Source: Acidobacteriota bacterium
Lineage (GTDB): Bacteria > Acidobacteriota > Holophagae > Holophagales > Holophagaceae
Assembly (NCBI GenBank): GCA_021778785.1
Contig: JAJYBX010000115.1
Location: 1 to 6,607 of the forward strand
Direction of reading: 5' to 3'
DNA: 6,607 bases
The translations under genes were made by a program, and so were the position numbers. Under the pieces are notes generated by a model. The model was given only the letters and a program-made list of their open reading frames with translations, had not been told where the DNA came from and searched no databases. This document shows, one piece after another, positions 1 through 6,340 of the stretch; position 1 is the stretch's first letter; every line of letters starts with the position of its first letter.

Positions 1-229
1 CCTGGGATTTTCCGGAATGCCCATATGTCTGAATCCGCATGATTTTGAGACAGAGTCCGCACGGGTAGGGCCGCCACGGCCCCCTGGTGCGAAGACGGAC
101 CGATGCGGCTATCCTTCCTGCCTGACCTCCTCCATGGCACATCCAGATCCCGGATTTCCGGGAAATCCCCTTCCCGCCCTTCCCTGAGGCGCCCCCGGGG
201 CCGACCTTCTTCCGACAAGGAGCCGAACC
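1..229 (+). other. Leader region upstream of acs
   Basis: This stretch holds no convincing gene. The first 60 bases are clearly less GC-rich than the rest of the window. Two perfect inverted repeats are visible: GGGCCG/CGGCCC at 68-73 and 77-82 with a 3-base loop, and a 7-bp arm pair at 148-154 and 157-163 (TCCCGGA/TCCGGGA) with a 2-base loop. Neither is followed by a T run, so neither is an obvious intrinsic terminator. A TTGAGA at 45-50 resembles a -35 box, but no acceptable -10 follows at 16-18 bases, so I do not call a promoter. Short open frames touch the left edge on both strands: a plus frame stopping at 40-42, and a minus frame starting with ATG at 40. Neither can be assigned. Confidence 0.6.
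217..222 (+). promoter_or_regulatory. Shine-Dalgarno of acs
   Basis: AAGGAG lies 7 bases before the ATG at 230. This is near-ideal spacing and fixes the acs start. Confidence 0.85.
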
Positions 230-2185
230 ATGACCCAGGACCTCTATCCCGTCAAACCGGAGTTCGCCGAACGGGCCCACATCCGCAGCATGGAGGAGTA
301 CCAGCGCCTGTACCGCCTCTCCCTGGACAACCCGGAATGGTTCTGGGGCGAGCAGGCCAAGGCCCTCACCTGGTTCCATCCCTGGCAGTCCGTGTTCGAT
401 GCGGACTACAAGGAGGTGGACTTCTCCTGGTTCCTGGGGGGCCGGATCAACGCCTCCTTCAACTGCATCGACCGCCACCTGCCCACCCACGGGGACAAGA
501 CCGCCATCATCTGGGCCCAGGACGAGCCGGGCGTCTACACCCACATCACCTACCGGGAGCTGAAGCACCACGTCTGCCGCGTCGCCAACGTGCTCCTCCA
601 CCATGGCGTCAAGAAGGGCGACCGGGTCTGCCTCTACATGACGATGATGCCGGAGCTGGTCTACACCATGCTGGCCTGCGCCCGCATCGGCGCCGTCCAC
701 TCCGTGGTGTTCGGCGGCTTCTCCGCGGAGGCGCTGCGGGACCGCATCGTGGATGCCCGCTGCAAGGTGGTCGTCACCGCCAACGAAGGCCTCCGCGGCG
801 GGAAGCGGGTCCCCCTCAAGAAGACCGTGGACCGGGCCATCGAAGGCATGTCCATGGTTGAGACCGTCCTGGTCGCCCGGCGCACGGATGGCGACGTGCC
901 CATGGAGGCGGGCCGCGACCTCTGGCTGGACGAGGAGACCGCCCGGCAGCGTTCCACCTGCACGAACGAGTGGATGGGCGCGGAGGACCCCCTGTTCATC
1001 CTCTACACCTCCGGAAGCACCGGGAAGCCGAAGGGCCTGTTGCACACCACCGGCGGCTACCTCACCTACGCCGCCTTCACCCACAAGATGGTGTTCGACT
1101 ACCACCCGGGGGACATCTACTTCTGCGCGGCCGACATCGGCTGGGTGACCGGGCACAGCTACATCGTGTACGGACCCCTCGCCAACGGGGCCACCAGCGT
1201 GATCTTCGAGTCCACGCCGCTCTACCCGGACGCGGGCCGCTACTGGCAGATCGTGGACGACCTCGGCGTGAACATCCTCTACACGGCCCCCACGGCGCTG
1301 CGGGCCCTGGCCCAGGCCGGCGACGAGTGGATCAAGAAGTACAGCCGCAAGTCACTGCGCATCCTGGGCACGGTGGGCGAGCCCATCAATCCCGAGGTCT
1401 GGCGCTGGTACCACGATGTCGTCGGCGAGGGGCGCTGCACGGTGGTGGACACCTGGTGGCAGACGGAGACGGGCGGCATCCTCATCACCCCGCTGCCCGG
1501 CGTGACGCCCACCAAGCCCGGTTCCGCCACGCTGCCCTTCTTCGGCGTGAAGCCGGTGATCGTGGATCCTGCGACGGGCGCGATCCTGGAGGGCAACGAC
1601 GTGTCCGGCGCCCTCTGCCTCGCCACGCCGTGGCCCGGCACGGCCCGGACGGTCCACGGGGACCACAAGCGGTTCCGGGAGACCTACTTCACCCAGTACC
1701 CGGGCTACTACTTCACGGGGGACGGGGCGCGCCGGGACGAGGACGGCTACTACTGGATCACCGGCCGCATCGACGATGTCATCAACGTCTCCGGGCACCG
1801 CCTGGGCACGGCGGAGGTGGAGAGCGCGCTGGTGGCCCACGAATCCGTGGCCGAGGCCGCGGTGGTCGGCTACCCGCACCCCATCAAGGGCCAGGGCATC
1901 TACTGCTACGTGATCCTCAACCAGGGCTACGGCGCCGGCAATGGCAAGGAGCAGCTCATCGGCGCCCTCAAGGAGCAGGTGCGGCAGTCCATCGGCGCCT
2001 TCGCCGCCCCCGATGTCATCCACATCGCCTCGGGCCTGCCCAAGACCCGCAGCGGCAAGATCATGCGCCGGATCCTCCGGAAGATCGCCTCGGCGGAGTA
2101 CGAGGGCATGGGCGACATTTCCACCCTGGCGGAACCCGACGTGGTGAACCGCCTGATCGAGGAGCACCAGGCGGTCTCGAAGTAG
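230..2185 (+). CDS. acs: Acetyl-CoA synthetase (AMP-forming acetate--CoA ligase)
   Basis: Cytosolic enzyme that turns acetate, ATP and CoA into acetyl-CoA, AMP and PPi via acetyl-adenylate, used for acetate assimilation. The 651-residue length matches bacterial Acs (about 650). Visible motifs, in order, are the CoA-contacting EGLRGGKR (186-193, Arg189), the phosphate loop [11 protein letters not shown] (259-269), GWVTGH (304-309), TVGEP (381-385), TWWQTETGG (408-416), YFTGDG with Asp498, GRIDD with Arg513 at the domain hinge, SGHRLG (521-526), and the C-terminal PKTRSGK ending in Lys610. By family knowledge, Val306, Thr307, Val382 and Trp410 form the acetate-sized pocket, so acetate is preferred over larger acids. 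Lys610 corresponds to the lysine that is catalytic for adenylation and is the site of regulatory acetylation in enteric Acs. The start is set by AAGGAG seven bases upstream. The gene appears monocistronic and ends against a GC hairpin. No acetyltransferase or deacetylase gene is in the window. The family call is essentially certain. Confidence 0.97.
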   Translation: MTQDLYPVKPEFAERAHIRSMEEYQRLYRLSLDNPEWFWGEQAKALTWFHPWQSVFDADYKEVDFSWFLGGRINASFNCIDRHLPTHGDKTAIIWAQDEPGVYTHITYRELKHHVCRVANVLLHHGVKKGDRVCLYMTMMPELVYTMLACARIGAVHSVVFGGFSAEALRDRIVDARCKVVVTANEGLRGGKRVPLKKTVDRAIEGMSMVETVLVARRTDGDVPMEAGRDLWLDEETARQRSTCTNEWMGAEDPLFILYTSGSTGKPKGLLHTTGGYLTYAAFTHKMVFDYHPGDIYFCAADIGWVTGHSYIVYGPLANGATSVIFESTPLYPDAGRYWQIVDDLGVNILYTAPTALRALAQAGDEWIKKYSRKSLRILGTVGEPINPEVWRWYHDVVGEGRCTVVDTWWQTETGGILITPLPGVTPTKPGSATLPFFGVKPVIVDPATGAILEGNDVSGALCLATPWPGTARTVHGDHKRFRETYFTQYPGYYFTGDGARRDEDGYYWITGRIDDVINVSGHRLGTAEVESALVAHESVAEAAVVGYPHPIKGQGIYCYVILNQGYGAGNGKEQLIGALKEQVRQSIGAFAAPDVIHIASGLPKTRSGKIMRRILRKIASAEYEGMGDISTLAEPDVVNRLIEEHQAVSK

Positions 2186-2195
2186 GACGGTGGCG

Positions 2196-2221
2196 GGGCG
2201 CCGGGTTCCGGCCCGGCGCCC
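2196..2221. terminator. GC-stem terminator between convergent genes
   Basis: Perfect 10-bp inverted repeat, GGGCGCCGGG at 2196-2205 and CCCGGCGCCC at 2212-2221, with a 6-base loop. It fills the 39-base gap between the acs stop and the stop of the minus-strand phosphorylase gene, so it can serve both directions. No T run follows on either strand. It may therefore work as a strong pause hairpin or mRNA-end stabiliser rather than a textbook Rho-independent terminator. Confidence 0.7.
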
Positions 2222-2224
2222 GCA

Positions 2225-3040
2225 CTACAGCTCCAGCCCCCGGACGAAGGCCCGCACCAGGGCCTCGAAGCGGTCCGCCGCGGCAGCGCCGGCCTCCAGG
2301 ACCTCCTGGTGGGTGAGGGGCTGGGGCAGGAGCCCGGCGGCCATGTTGCAGAGACAGGAGATGCCGGCCACCCGCAGGCCCTCGTGACGGGCCACGATGG
2401 CCTCGGGCACGGTGCTCATGCCCACGGCGTCGGCGCCCAGCGTCCGGAAGGCGCGGATCTCGGCGGGGGTCTCGTAGCTGGGGCCGGTCAGGCCCAGGTA
2501 GACGCCCTCGCGAAGGGTCTGGCCCAGGTCCCGGGCGCAGGCCTGGAGGCGGGCCCGGAAGGCCGGATCGTAGATCGCGGTCATGTCGGGGAACCGCGGC
2601 CCCGGAGCCACGTTGGGACCGATGAGGGGGTTGGTGCCGAAGAAGTTGAGGTGGTCCGTGAGGGCCATCAGCTCGCCCACGCCGAAGGCGGTGTTCAGGG
2701 CTCCGGCGGCGTTGGTGAGGAGGACGGCCTTCACGCCCAGGCGTCCGTAGATCCGCATGGGCGCCGTGACGAGGGCCATGGGGTGCCCCTCGTAGAAGTG
2801 GAAGCGGCCGGCCTGGAGGACCACCTTCCGGCCCTCGAACTCGCAGAACACCAGGCGGCCGCCATGGCCCGCCACGGTGGGCGCCGGGAAGCCCGGCAGG
2901 TCGGTGAAGGGGACGGACACCCCGGCCTTCGCCTCGGGGCTGTCGGCCAGGGCGCCCAGGCCCGAGCCCAGCACGATGGCCAGGTCCGGCACGAACGGAA
3001 GGCGGGGCCGGAGGGCCTGGAGGGCGGCGGAGACGGGCAT
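2225..3040 (-). CDS. Purine nucleoside phosphorylase (trimeric PNP-I type)
   Basis: Cytosolic enzyme of purine salvage that cleaves (deoxy)inosine and (deoxy)guanosine with phosphate to give the base and (deoxy)ribose-1-phosphate. The 271-residue protein has the full family signature: phosphate loop LGSGLG with Ser26, GHGG with His59, GRFHFYEGHP with Arg79, His81 and Tyr83, TNAAGALN with Asn110, GPSYET with Glu190, GADAVGMSTVPE with Met208, CLCN with Asn232, and LTHQEV with His244. Glu190 and Asn232 align with human PNP Glu201 and Asn243, the pair that selects 6-oxopurines. Methylthioadenosine phosphorylases differ there, so MTAP is unlikely. The ATG at 3040 has AGGA (3048-3051) seven bases upstream. 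That SD lies in the 14-base gap after the lipoprotein gene, so the two are probably cotranscribed. The usual name would be punA/deoD-like, and I leave the symbol blank because usage varies. Confidence 0.95.
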   Translation of the reverse strand: MPVSAALQALRPRLPFVPDLAIVLGSGLGALADSPEAKAGVSVPFTDLPGFPAPTVAGHGGRLVFCEFEGRKVVLQAGRFHFYEGHPMALVTAPMRIYGRLGVKAVLLTNAAGALNTAFGVGELMALTDHLNFFGTNPLIGPNVAPGPRFPDMTAIYDPAFRARLQACARDLGQTLREGVYLGLTGPSYETPAEIRAFRTLGADAVGMSTVPEAIVARHEGLRVAGISCLCNMAAGLLPQPLTHQEVLEAGAAAADRFEALVRAFVRGLEL

Positions 3041-3047
3041 GGCGGCG

Positions 3048-3051
3048 TCCT
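3048..3051 (-). promoter_or_regulatory. Shine-Dalgarno of the phosphorylase gene
   Basis: AGGA read on the minus strand, seven bases before the ATG at 3040. It overlaps neither gene and sits entirely in the 14-base gap after the lipoprotein stop. This supports independent ribosome loading on a shared transcript. Confidence 0.65.
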
Positions 3052-3054
3052 GGA

Positions 3055-4989
3055 TCAGGGGACGGGAACGAGGCTGATCGTCACCGTGGTGTCCGGCTGC
3101 ACCGCGGTCGGACTGACCATGCGCACCCGCACCGGCTGGAACATGGGGGTGGTGCTGTTGCCGGAGAGGACCACGCGCTGGCTTCCGCCGCTCCCCGTGA
3201 AGGTCAGCGGGGCGGACTGGAAGGAGGGGAGCATCAGCTCGAGCTCGGCCGTGCCGGCCAGGGCGGGGCTGGCGGTGACGCTCAGGGTGTAGGCCCGGTC
3301 GGCGCTCATGGTGAAGCCCGCGTAGGCGACCTCGCCTTCGGAGTCGTTCGGATAGACGCCCCGCACCTGGACCGCCTTCGCCATGCTGAGGGTCACGGGC
3401 GGGATGGCGGTGGTGGCGGAGTTCGGATCGGCCCCCCAGGAGGTGGCGAAGGCCGCGTAGGCGCCGGTGGTGGGGCGGGGCCAGGTGATCCCGAAGGGCG
3501 CCAGCAGGGGGGTGAGGGCGGCATCCGTGAAGACGGCCGCCAGGTCCACCGGCTCCGTCGCCGCCTTGATCTCCTGGAGGCGGCCGAGCTGCTTGAAGAT
3601 GTTCAGGGGTTCCGTCTCGTACGTCGAAGTCGTGGTGGGATACGCCGGGCCGGCCGAGAAGAACCGCGCCATGGCCAGGGGATTGAGGGTGGCCCAGGTG
3701 GTGGCCGTGCCGGGGGAGGCGATGCCGTTCGCCTTGAGGATCAGCTCCCAGGCCATGGCCCGGATCGCCGGGGCGGAATCCGGGGTGAGCTGGGCCGCGG
3801 TGAGGGCCGAGAGATCCCGGATGTCGGTGACGGGCGCGGCGAGGGTGGTGTCCTGGGTGTCCGCGAGGTAGGGGGACTTGAGCACGTTGGCGGCCATGGC
3901 GCCCGCCAGGCCCTCGATCAGGGCCCGGTCGGGGCTCAGGTCGGGGAGGGCCGCGGCCTGCGGGAAGAGGGGCATGCCCGGCATGCCGAAGGTCCGGCTC
4001 TCGACGATGTTGTAGAGGACGTTCCGGGCCAGCATGGGCAGGATCACGCCCTCGTCCCAGGCGTCATCGTTGGCGCCGCCCTGGAGGGATCCGAAATAGC
4101 GCTGGGTGAAGGTGTAGGTGTTGGGGTTCAGGATGGCGGACAGCGGATAGACGGTGGGGTCGTATTCGATGAAGGAACCGCGGGTCTCGGAGATCCCGGG
4201 GGCGTAGTGGAGATCGACGCTCAGGCCCGGGGTCGCGTTGCCATAGACGGCGAGGAAGGAGGCCACGGTGTCCCCGATGGCCAGGATCCGGCTGCCGGTG
4301 CCCGTGGTCCGGCCCGGCAGGGTGGTCTCGTCCACGGGGCTGGCGGCGAGGGACGCCACCTGGCTGTTGGGGTCGTAGCTGGGATTCACCAGCCACCACT
4401 TGTCCGTCAGCCCGACGGTGAAGTTCAGGAGCGTATCCCCGGTGGGGAGGGAGGCGGGCACGGGGTTGCCGGCGGGGGCGGTGCCGTCCACGGCCTTGCG
4501 GATCGCGTAGCGGTAGCGGTCCGCGGCGGGCACGGTGCTGTTGATGCCCGCGGGGTCCCCCACGACGTTGACCTGATGGCCGTTCCCGCCATCGAAGGAA
4601 CTCATGACCTCGATCATCAGGGGCTTGCTGTTGGGGAGGACCATGGCGTACACGCCGTTGGAATCGCTGTAGGTGGCCTTGACGATGACCCAGACCGTGG
4701 CGGTGCTGCCGTCGGCCAGGGTCTGGTCGTTGCGCTGGTAGGCGCGGACGAGGACGCCCCGGGCGGGCAGGGTCTGGAGGTTGCTCGCGACCGTGCTGTC
4801 CACCAGGCCCGTGGGCACGCCATTGGCGTCCTTGGCGAGAGGGACGCGGGTGTACTTGATGGTCCCGGCGAGGTTGAAGGTCGTGTCCGCCGTGGTTCCG
4901 CCGCTGCTGCCCTTGCAGGCGAGGCCCAGGCCCAAGCCCAGGAGGGCCGTGACCCCCAGGGCCCGGAGGAGAGGTCGGTACAGCAGCAT
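3055..4989 (-). CDS. Large secreted lipoprotein of unknown function, possible inactive metallopeptidase-like fold
   Basis: I do not recognise a named family. From the preferred ATG at 4989 the protein is 644 residues. Residues 1-24 form a lipoprotein signal peptide (basic N-region, Leu/Gly-rich core) ending GLAC with Cys25 as lipidation site, followed by a Ser/Gly/Thr linker. Residues about 38-130 look like a surface beta-sandwich of the carboxypeptidase-regulatory type (LAGTIKYTRVP, LPARGVLVRAY, YSDSNGVYAMVLP). Residues about 185-365 resemble, by memory of pattern only, the core of secreted zinc peptidases: a helix ILAIGDTVASFLAVYG, then DDAWDEGVI (308-316), then IEGLAGA (358-364). The place where HExxH would be expected reads LPMLA (317-321), so zinc binding and catalysis appear lost. 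Residues about 533-644 form a beta-rich tail resembling a pre-peptidase C-terminal domain. The protein is likely anchored in the outer membrane or periplasm. The phosphorylase gene follows after 14 bases. Codon use matches its neighbours. Lipoprotein is secure, the domain reading is tentative. Confidence 0.8.
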   Translation of the reverse strand: MLLYRPLLRALGVTALLGLGLGLACKGSSGGTTADTTFNLAGTIKYTRVPLAKDANGVPTGLVDSTVASNLQTLPARGVLVRAYQRNDQTLADGSTATVWVIVKATYSDSNGVYAMVLPNSKPLMIEVMSSFDGGNGHQVNVVGDPAGINSTVPAADRYRYAIRKAVDGTAPAGNPVPASLPTGDTLLNFTVGLTDKWWLVNPSYDPNSQVASLAASPVDETTLPGRTTGTGSRILAIGDTVASFLAVYGNATPGLSVDLHYAPGISETRGSFIEYDPTVYPLSAILNPNTYTFTQRYFGSLQGGANDDAWDEGVILPMLARNVLYNIVESRTFGMPGMPLFPQAAALPDLSPDRALIEGLAGAMAANVLKSPYLADTQDTTLAAPVTDIRDLSALTAAQLTPDSAPAIRAMAWELILKANGIASPGTATTWATLNPLAMARFFSAGPAYPTTTSTYETEPLNIFKQLGRLQEIKAATEPVDLAAVFTDAALTPLLAPFGITWPRPTTGAYAAFATSWGADPNSATTAIPPVTLSMAKAVQVRGVYPNDSEGEVAYAGFTMSADRAYTLSVTASPALAGTAELELMLPSFQSAPLTFTGSGGSQRVVLSGNSTTPMFQPVRVRMVSPTAVQPDTTVTISLVPVP

Positions 4990-4991
4990 GG

Positions 4992-4998
4992 CCACCTC
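4992..4998 (-). promoter_or_regulatory. Shine-Dalgarno deciding the lipoprotein start
   Basis: GAGGTGG on the minus strand, with its GAGG core five bases before the ATG at 4989. An in-frame GTG at 4995-4993 would give a protein two residues longer, but it lies inside this SD and has no SD of its own. The ATG is therefore the better start. Confidence 0.65.
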
Positions 4999-5016
4999 GA
5001 TGCGGCGAAAAGGTCA

Positions 5017-5022
5017 AGTCTA
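5017..5022 (-). promoter_or_regulatory. Possible extended -10 promoter for the lipoprotein gene
   Basis: On the minus strand TGC-TAGACT reads as an extended -10 element (TGn followed by a 4/6 match to TATAAT), about 28 bases before the ATG at 4989. No good -35 lies 16-18 bases upstream. It follows the hairpin at the end of the M23 gene, which fits a new transcription unit starting here. The evidence is weak and motif-based only. Confidence 0.3.
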
Positions 5023-5029
5023 GCACGCC

Positions 5030-5067
5030 AAAGCCTCTCCACCCCTCGCGGGAGCGGGGAGGCAGGC
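5030..5067 (-). terminator. Imperfect hairpin after the M23 peptidase gene
   Basis: Read on the minus strand, GCCT-GCC-TCCCC pairs imperfectly with GGGG-TGG-AGAGGC (bounds 5033-5067, loop around CCGC). The stem contains one A-A mismatch and small bulges, and is followed by only three T residues (5030-5032). It lies in the 133-base gap between the M23 stop and the lipoprotein start. It could be a weak Rho-independent terminator or simply a GC-rich fold. Confidence 0.4.
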
Positions 5068-5122
5068 CTTCCTCTCAATGCCGCGGGCGGCCCGGAGGTT
5101 CAGGCTCGAAGCGCGATCGGAA

Positions 5123-6181
5123 TCAGCGGCGGGCGTCTTCCAGCGCGGCGTTCTGCGCGGCCATCTCGGCCGGGATCTCCTCTTCGTCATCCAGGGCCGG
5201 AAGGGGATTCTGCTGCACGCCGTCCACCCGGAGCTCGAAGTGCAGGTGGGGTCCCGTGGCGTTCCCGGTGCGGCCCACCTCGGCGATCTTCTGGCCCCGC
5301 CGGACGATGTCGCCCTCATGCACCAGGTTCAGCTTGGCGTGGGCGTAGAGCGTCATGACCCCGTTGCCGTGGTCGATGATGACGTAGTTCCCGTACTGGC
5401 GGTGCCGGGCGGCCATGATCACCTTGCCGTCCATGGCGGCGTAGATGGCGGTGCCCATGGGGGCGGTCAGATCCACGCCCTTGTGCCGGCCCCGGTAGCG
5501 GATCCGCTTCTTCCGGTGGTTCTTGACGCGGACCATCTTCGTCCGCATCCGCGGGCCCCAGGCGGAGCTGATGGTGCGGGTCTCCACGGGCCACAGGAGG
5601 TCCAGGTGGTCCGGGTCCGCCGGGGTGAAGGTGGGCAGGAGGGCGTTCAGTTCCGCTTCGCTCACCGGGGGGACCACGGGCCGCATCCGGGCCAGCAGGT
5701 CCTCGGTCGAGGCGGGGGCCTGGTGCCGGTCCAGCTGGGCCGCAGCGGTGGCGGCGGAGGGGAGGGGGATCCGCATCTGGTACGGGAGGAGGCCCTCCAG
5801 GTGGGGCATGGGGGCGGGGGCGATGTCGGGGCCCGCGGGCAGGGCGGCCAGGGGGGTGACCGGCACGGCGGGAGCCGGGGCCTGGGCCAGGTCGGCGGTT
5901 TCCGCAGGGGCCTCCAGCCGGGCCGCGGGGGCGGATCCCACCTTCAGGCGGGTGCCCACCGACAGCCGCGCGAGGTTCAGGCCCGGGTTCAGGCGCTTCA
6001 GCTCCGGGAGGCTCAGGCCGTTGTCCCGCGCCACCTTGGCGGCGGTCTCGCCCTTCCGGATCACATGCACGGAGCCATTCGCGGCGTGATGGGAGGCCCG
6101 CTTGGATCGGCGGCCCTTGGGCGCGGCGTGGAGGTTGAGGGACAGGGACGCGAGAACAAGGGTCAGAACGGCAAGACGCAT
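5123..6181 (-). CDS. Secreted LysM-M23 (LytM-type) peptidoglycan endopeptidase
   Basis: Zinc metallopeptidase expected to cut peptide cross-links of peptidoglycan in the periplasm, for wall growth or cell separation. From the ATG at 6181 it is 352 residues. Residues 1-20 are a Sec signal peptide with likely cleavage after LHA or LHAA. Residues about 38-82 are one LysM domain (HVIRKGETAAKVARDNGLS, then LNPGLN and VGTRLKV). A Pro/Ala-rich linker spans about 84-160. The M23 domain covers about 196-328: zinc ligands His233 and Asp237 in HKGVD, catalytic His281 in YAHAKL, catalytic His312 and zinc ligand His314 in GPHLHFE. All are intact, so the enzyme should be active rather than an EnvC/NlpD-type activator, which lack these residues. 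Odd points are a Lys/Arg-rich insert at 212-232 and an acidic tail (DDEEE at 331-335). A longer reading from 6280 is rejected because it would hide the signal peptide. No partner gene is adjacent. Confidence 0.95.
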   Translation of the reverse strand: MRLAVLTLVLASLSLNLHAAPKGRRSKRASHHAANGSVHVIRKGETAAKVARDNGLSLPELKRLNPGLNLARLSVGTRLKVGSAPAARLEAPAETADLAQAPAPAVPVTPLAALPAGPDIAPAPMPHLEGLLPYQMRIPLPSAATAAAQLDRHQAPASTEDLLARMRPVVPPVSEAELNALLPTFTPADPDHLDLLWPVETRTISSAWGPRMRTKMVRVKNHRKKRIRYRGRHKGVDLTAPMGTAIYAAMDGKVIMAARHRQYGNYVIIDHGNGVMTLYAHAKLNLVHEGDIVRRGQKIAEVGRTGNATGPHLHFELRVDGVQQNPLPALDDEEEIPAEMAAQNAALEDARR

Positions 6182-6272
6182 GGGTAAACTCCCGGCTGGA
6201 ACGGAAAAGCCTGCTTCGCTAGGCCTCCTTGGAGGGGTGGTCACCCCGGGGTCGAATGGAAGGAACGGGTCC
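6182..6272 (-). promoter_or_regulatory. Structured 5' leader of the M23 gene, class unknown
   Basis: The stretch before the M23 start is packed with short perfect stems. These are GGGGTG/CACCCC (6234-6239 with 6242-6247), CCTCC/GGAGG (6224-6228 with 6231-6235), and GCCT-GC/GC-AGGC (6209-6214 with 6218-6224, one bulged base). On the minus strand the last stem is followed by TTTTCC, so it resembles a small terminator about 28 bases before the ATG. The first two stems share bases 6234-6235, and the second and third share 6224, so they partly exclude each other, as in an attenuator. I could not match it to a known riboswitch consensus. The left bound at 6272 assumes the weak promoter noted below. 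Confidence 0.35.
6189..6193 (-). promoter_or_regulatory. Shine-Dalgarno deciding the M23 start
   Basis: GGGAG on the minus strand, seven bases before the ATG at 6181, which also begins a clean signal peptide. It argues against the in-frame upstream ATG at 6280. Confidence 0.65.
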
Positions 6273-6276
6273 GCCC

Positions 6277-6296
6277 CCATCCTATCGGGCGGATGG
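6277..6296. repeat. Inverted repeat CCATCC/GGATGG with a competing stem
   Basis: CCATCC at 6277-6282 pairs with GGATGG at 6291-6296 across 8 bases. An overlapping alternative pairs CCGCCC at 6271-6276 with GGGCGG at 6287-6292. The two stems share bases 6291-6292, so only one can form at a time. It may be an operator or part of an RNA switch, and function is unknown. Confidence 0.45.
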
Positions 6297-6307
6297 CAGC
6301 TTGGAAA
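6279..6307 (-). promoter_or_regulatory. Possible sigma-70-type promoter for the M23 gene
   Basis: On the minus strand TTTCCA (6307-6302) and TAGGAT (6284-6279) are separated by exactly 17 bases. Each matches its consensus at 4 of 6 positions. The start point would fall near 6272, giving a leader of about 90 bases. The -35 box overlaps the right-hand (minus-strand) arm of the 23-bp inverted repeat at 6301-6323, and the -10 lies inside another inverted repeat (6277-6296). The match is weak and could be chance. Confidence 0.3.
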
Positions 6308-6323
6308 TGCAAATGTTTTCCAA
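6301..6323. repeat. AT-rich 23-bp inverted repeat between moaC and the M23 gene
   Basis: Perfect 7-bp arms, TTGGAAA at 6301-6307 and TTTCCAA at 6317-6323, separated by 9 AT-rich bases. It stands out against GC-rich surroundings and begins 18 bases after the moaC stop. No T run follows on the minus strand, so it is a poor terminator. The size and symmetry suit a dimeric regulator's operator placed at the possible -35 of the M23 gene. The operator role is inferred. Confidence 0.45.
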
Positions 6324-6340
6324 CTAGGGTTCCCCGGGGA

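Noticed and set aside
45..73. TTGAGA as the -35 of an acs promoter
   Set aside because: No acceptable -10 lies 16-18 bases downstream; the sequence there is GC-rich.
1352..2167. 271-codon ORF antisense to acs
   Set aside because: Shadow frame with low-complexity Arg/Gly/Val/Asp content, no SD and no recognisable motif.
970..2316. Long plus-frame ORF of 448 codons overlapping acs
   Set aside because: It is an out-of-frame shadow of acs, rich in Arg, Gly, Pro and His as expected from GC-rich codons read out of phase. It has no domain signature, and acs itself is unmistakable.
2309..3292. 327-codon plus-strand ORF across the phosphorylase and lipoprotein genes
   Set aside because: It lies antisense to two well-supported genes and has Gly/His/Arg-rich low-complexity composition.
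4207..5358. 383-codon plus-strand ORF over the lipoprotein 5' half and the intergenic gap
   Set aside because: Shadow composition, crossing an intergenic region and two genes on the other strand.
5078..6187. 369-codon plus-strand ORF antisense to the M23 gene
   Set aside because: The opposite strand encodes a complete LysM-M23 protein with all catalytic residues. This frame is Gly/His/Arg-rich noise.
6182..6280. Longer M23 reading from the ATG at 6280
   Set aside because: It would add 33 residues ahead of a clear signal peptide and translate through the hairpin-rich leader. The ATG at 6181 has GGGAG seven bases upstream.
6182..6300. c-di-AMP (ydaO/yuaA) or c-di-GMP riboswitch ahead of the M23 gene
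   Set aside because: The conserved core sequences I know for these classes were not found. Only GGGGTGA and general hairpin density are suggestive.
6308..6322. Sigma-54-like GG...GC motif on the minus strand in the palindrome
   Set aside because: The spacing between the GG and GC elements is 9 bases instead of the strictly required 10.
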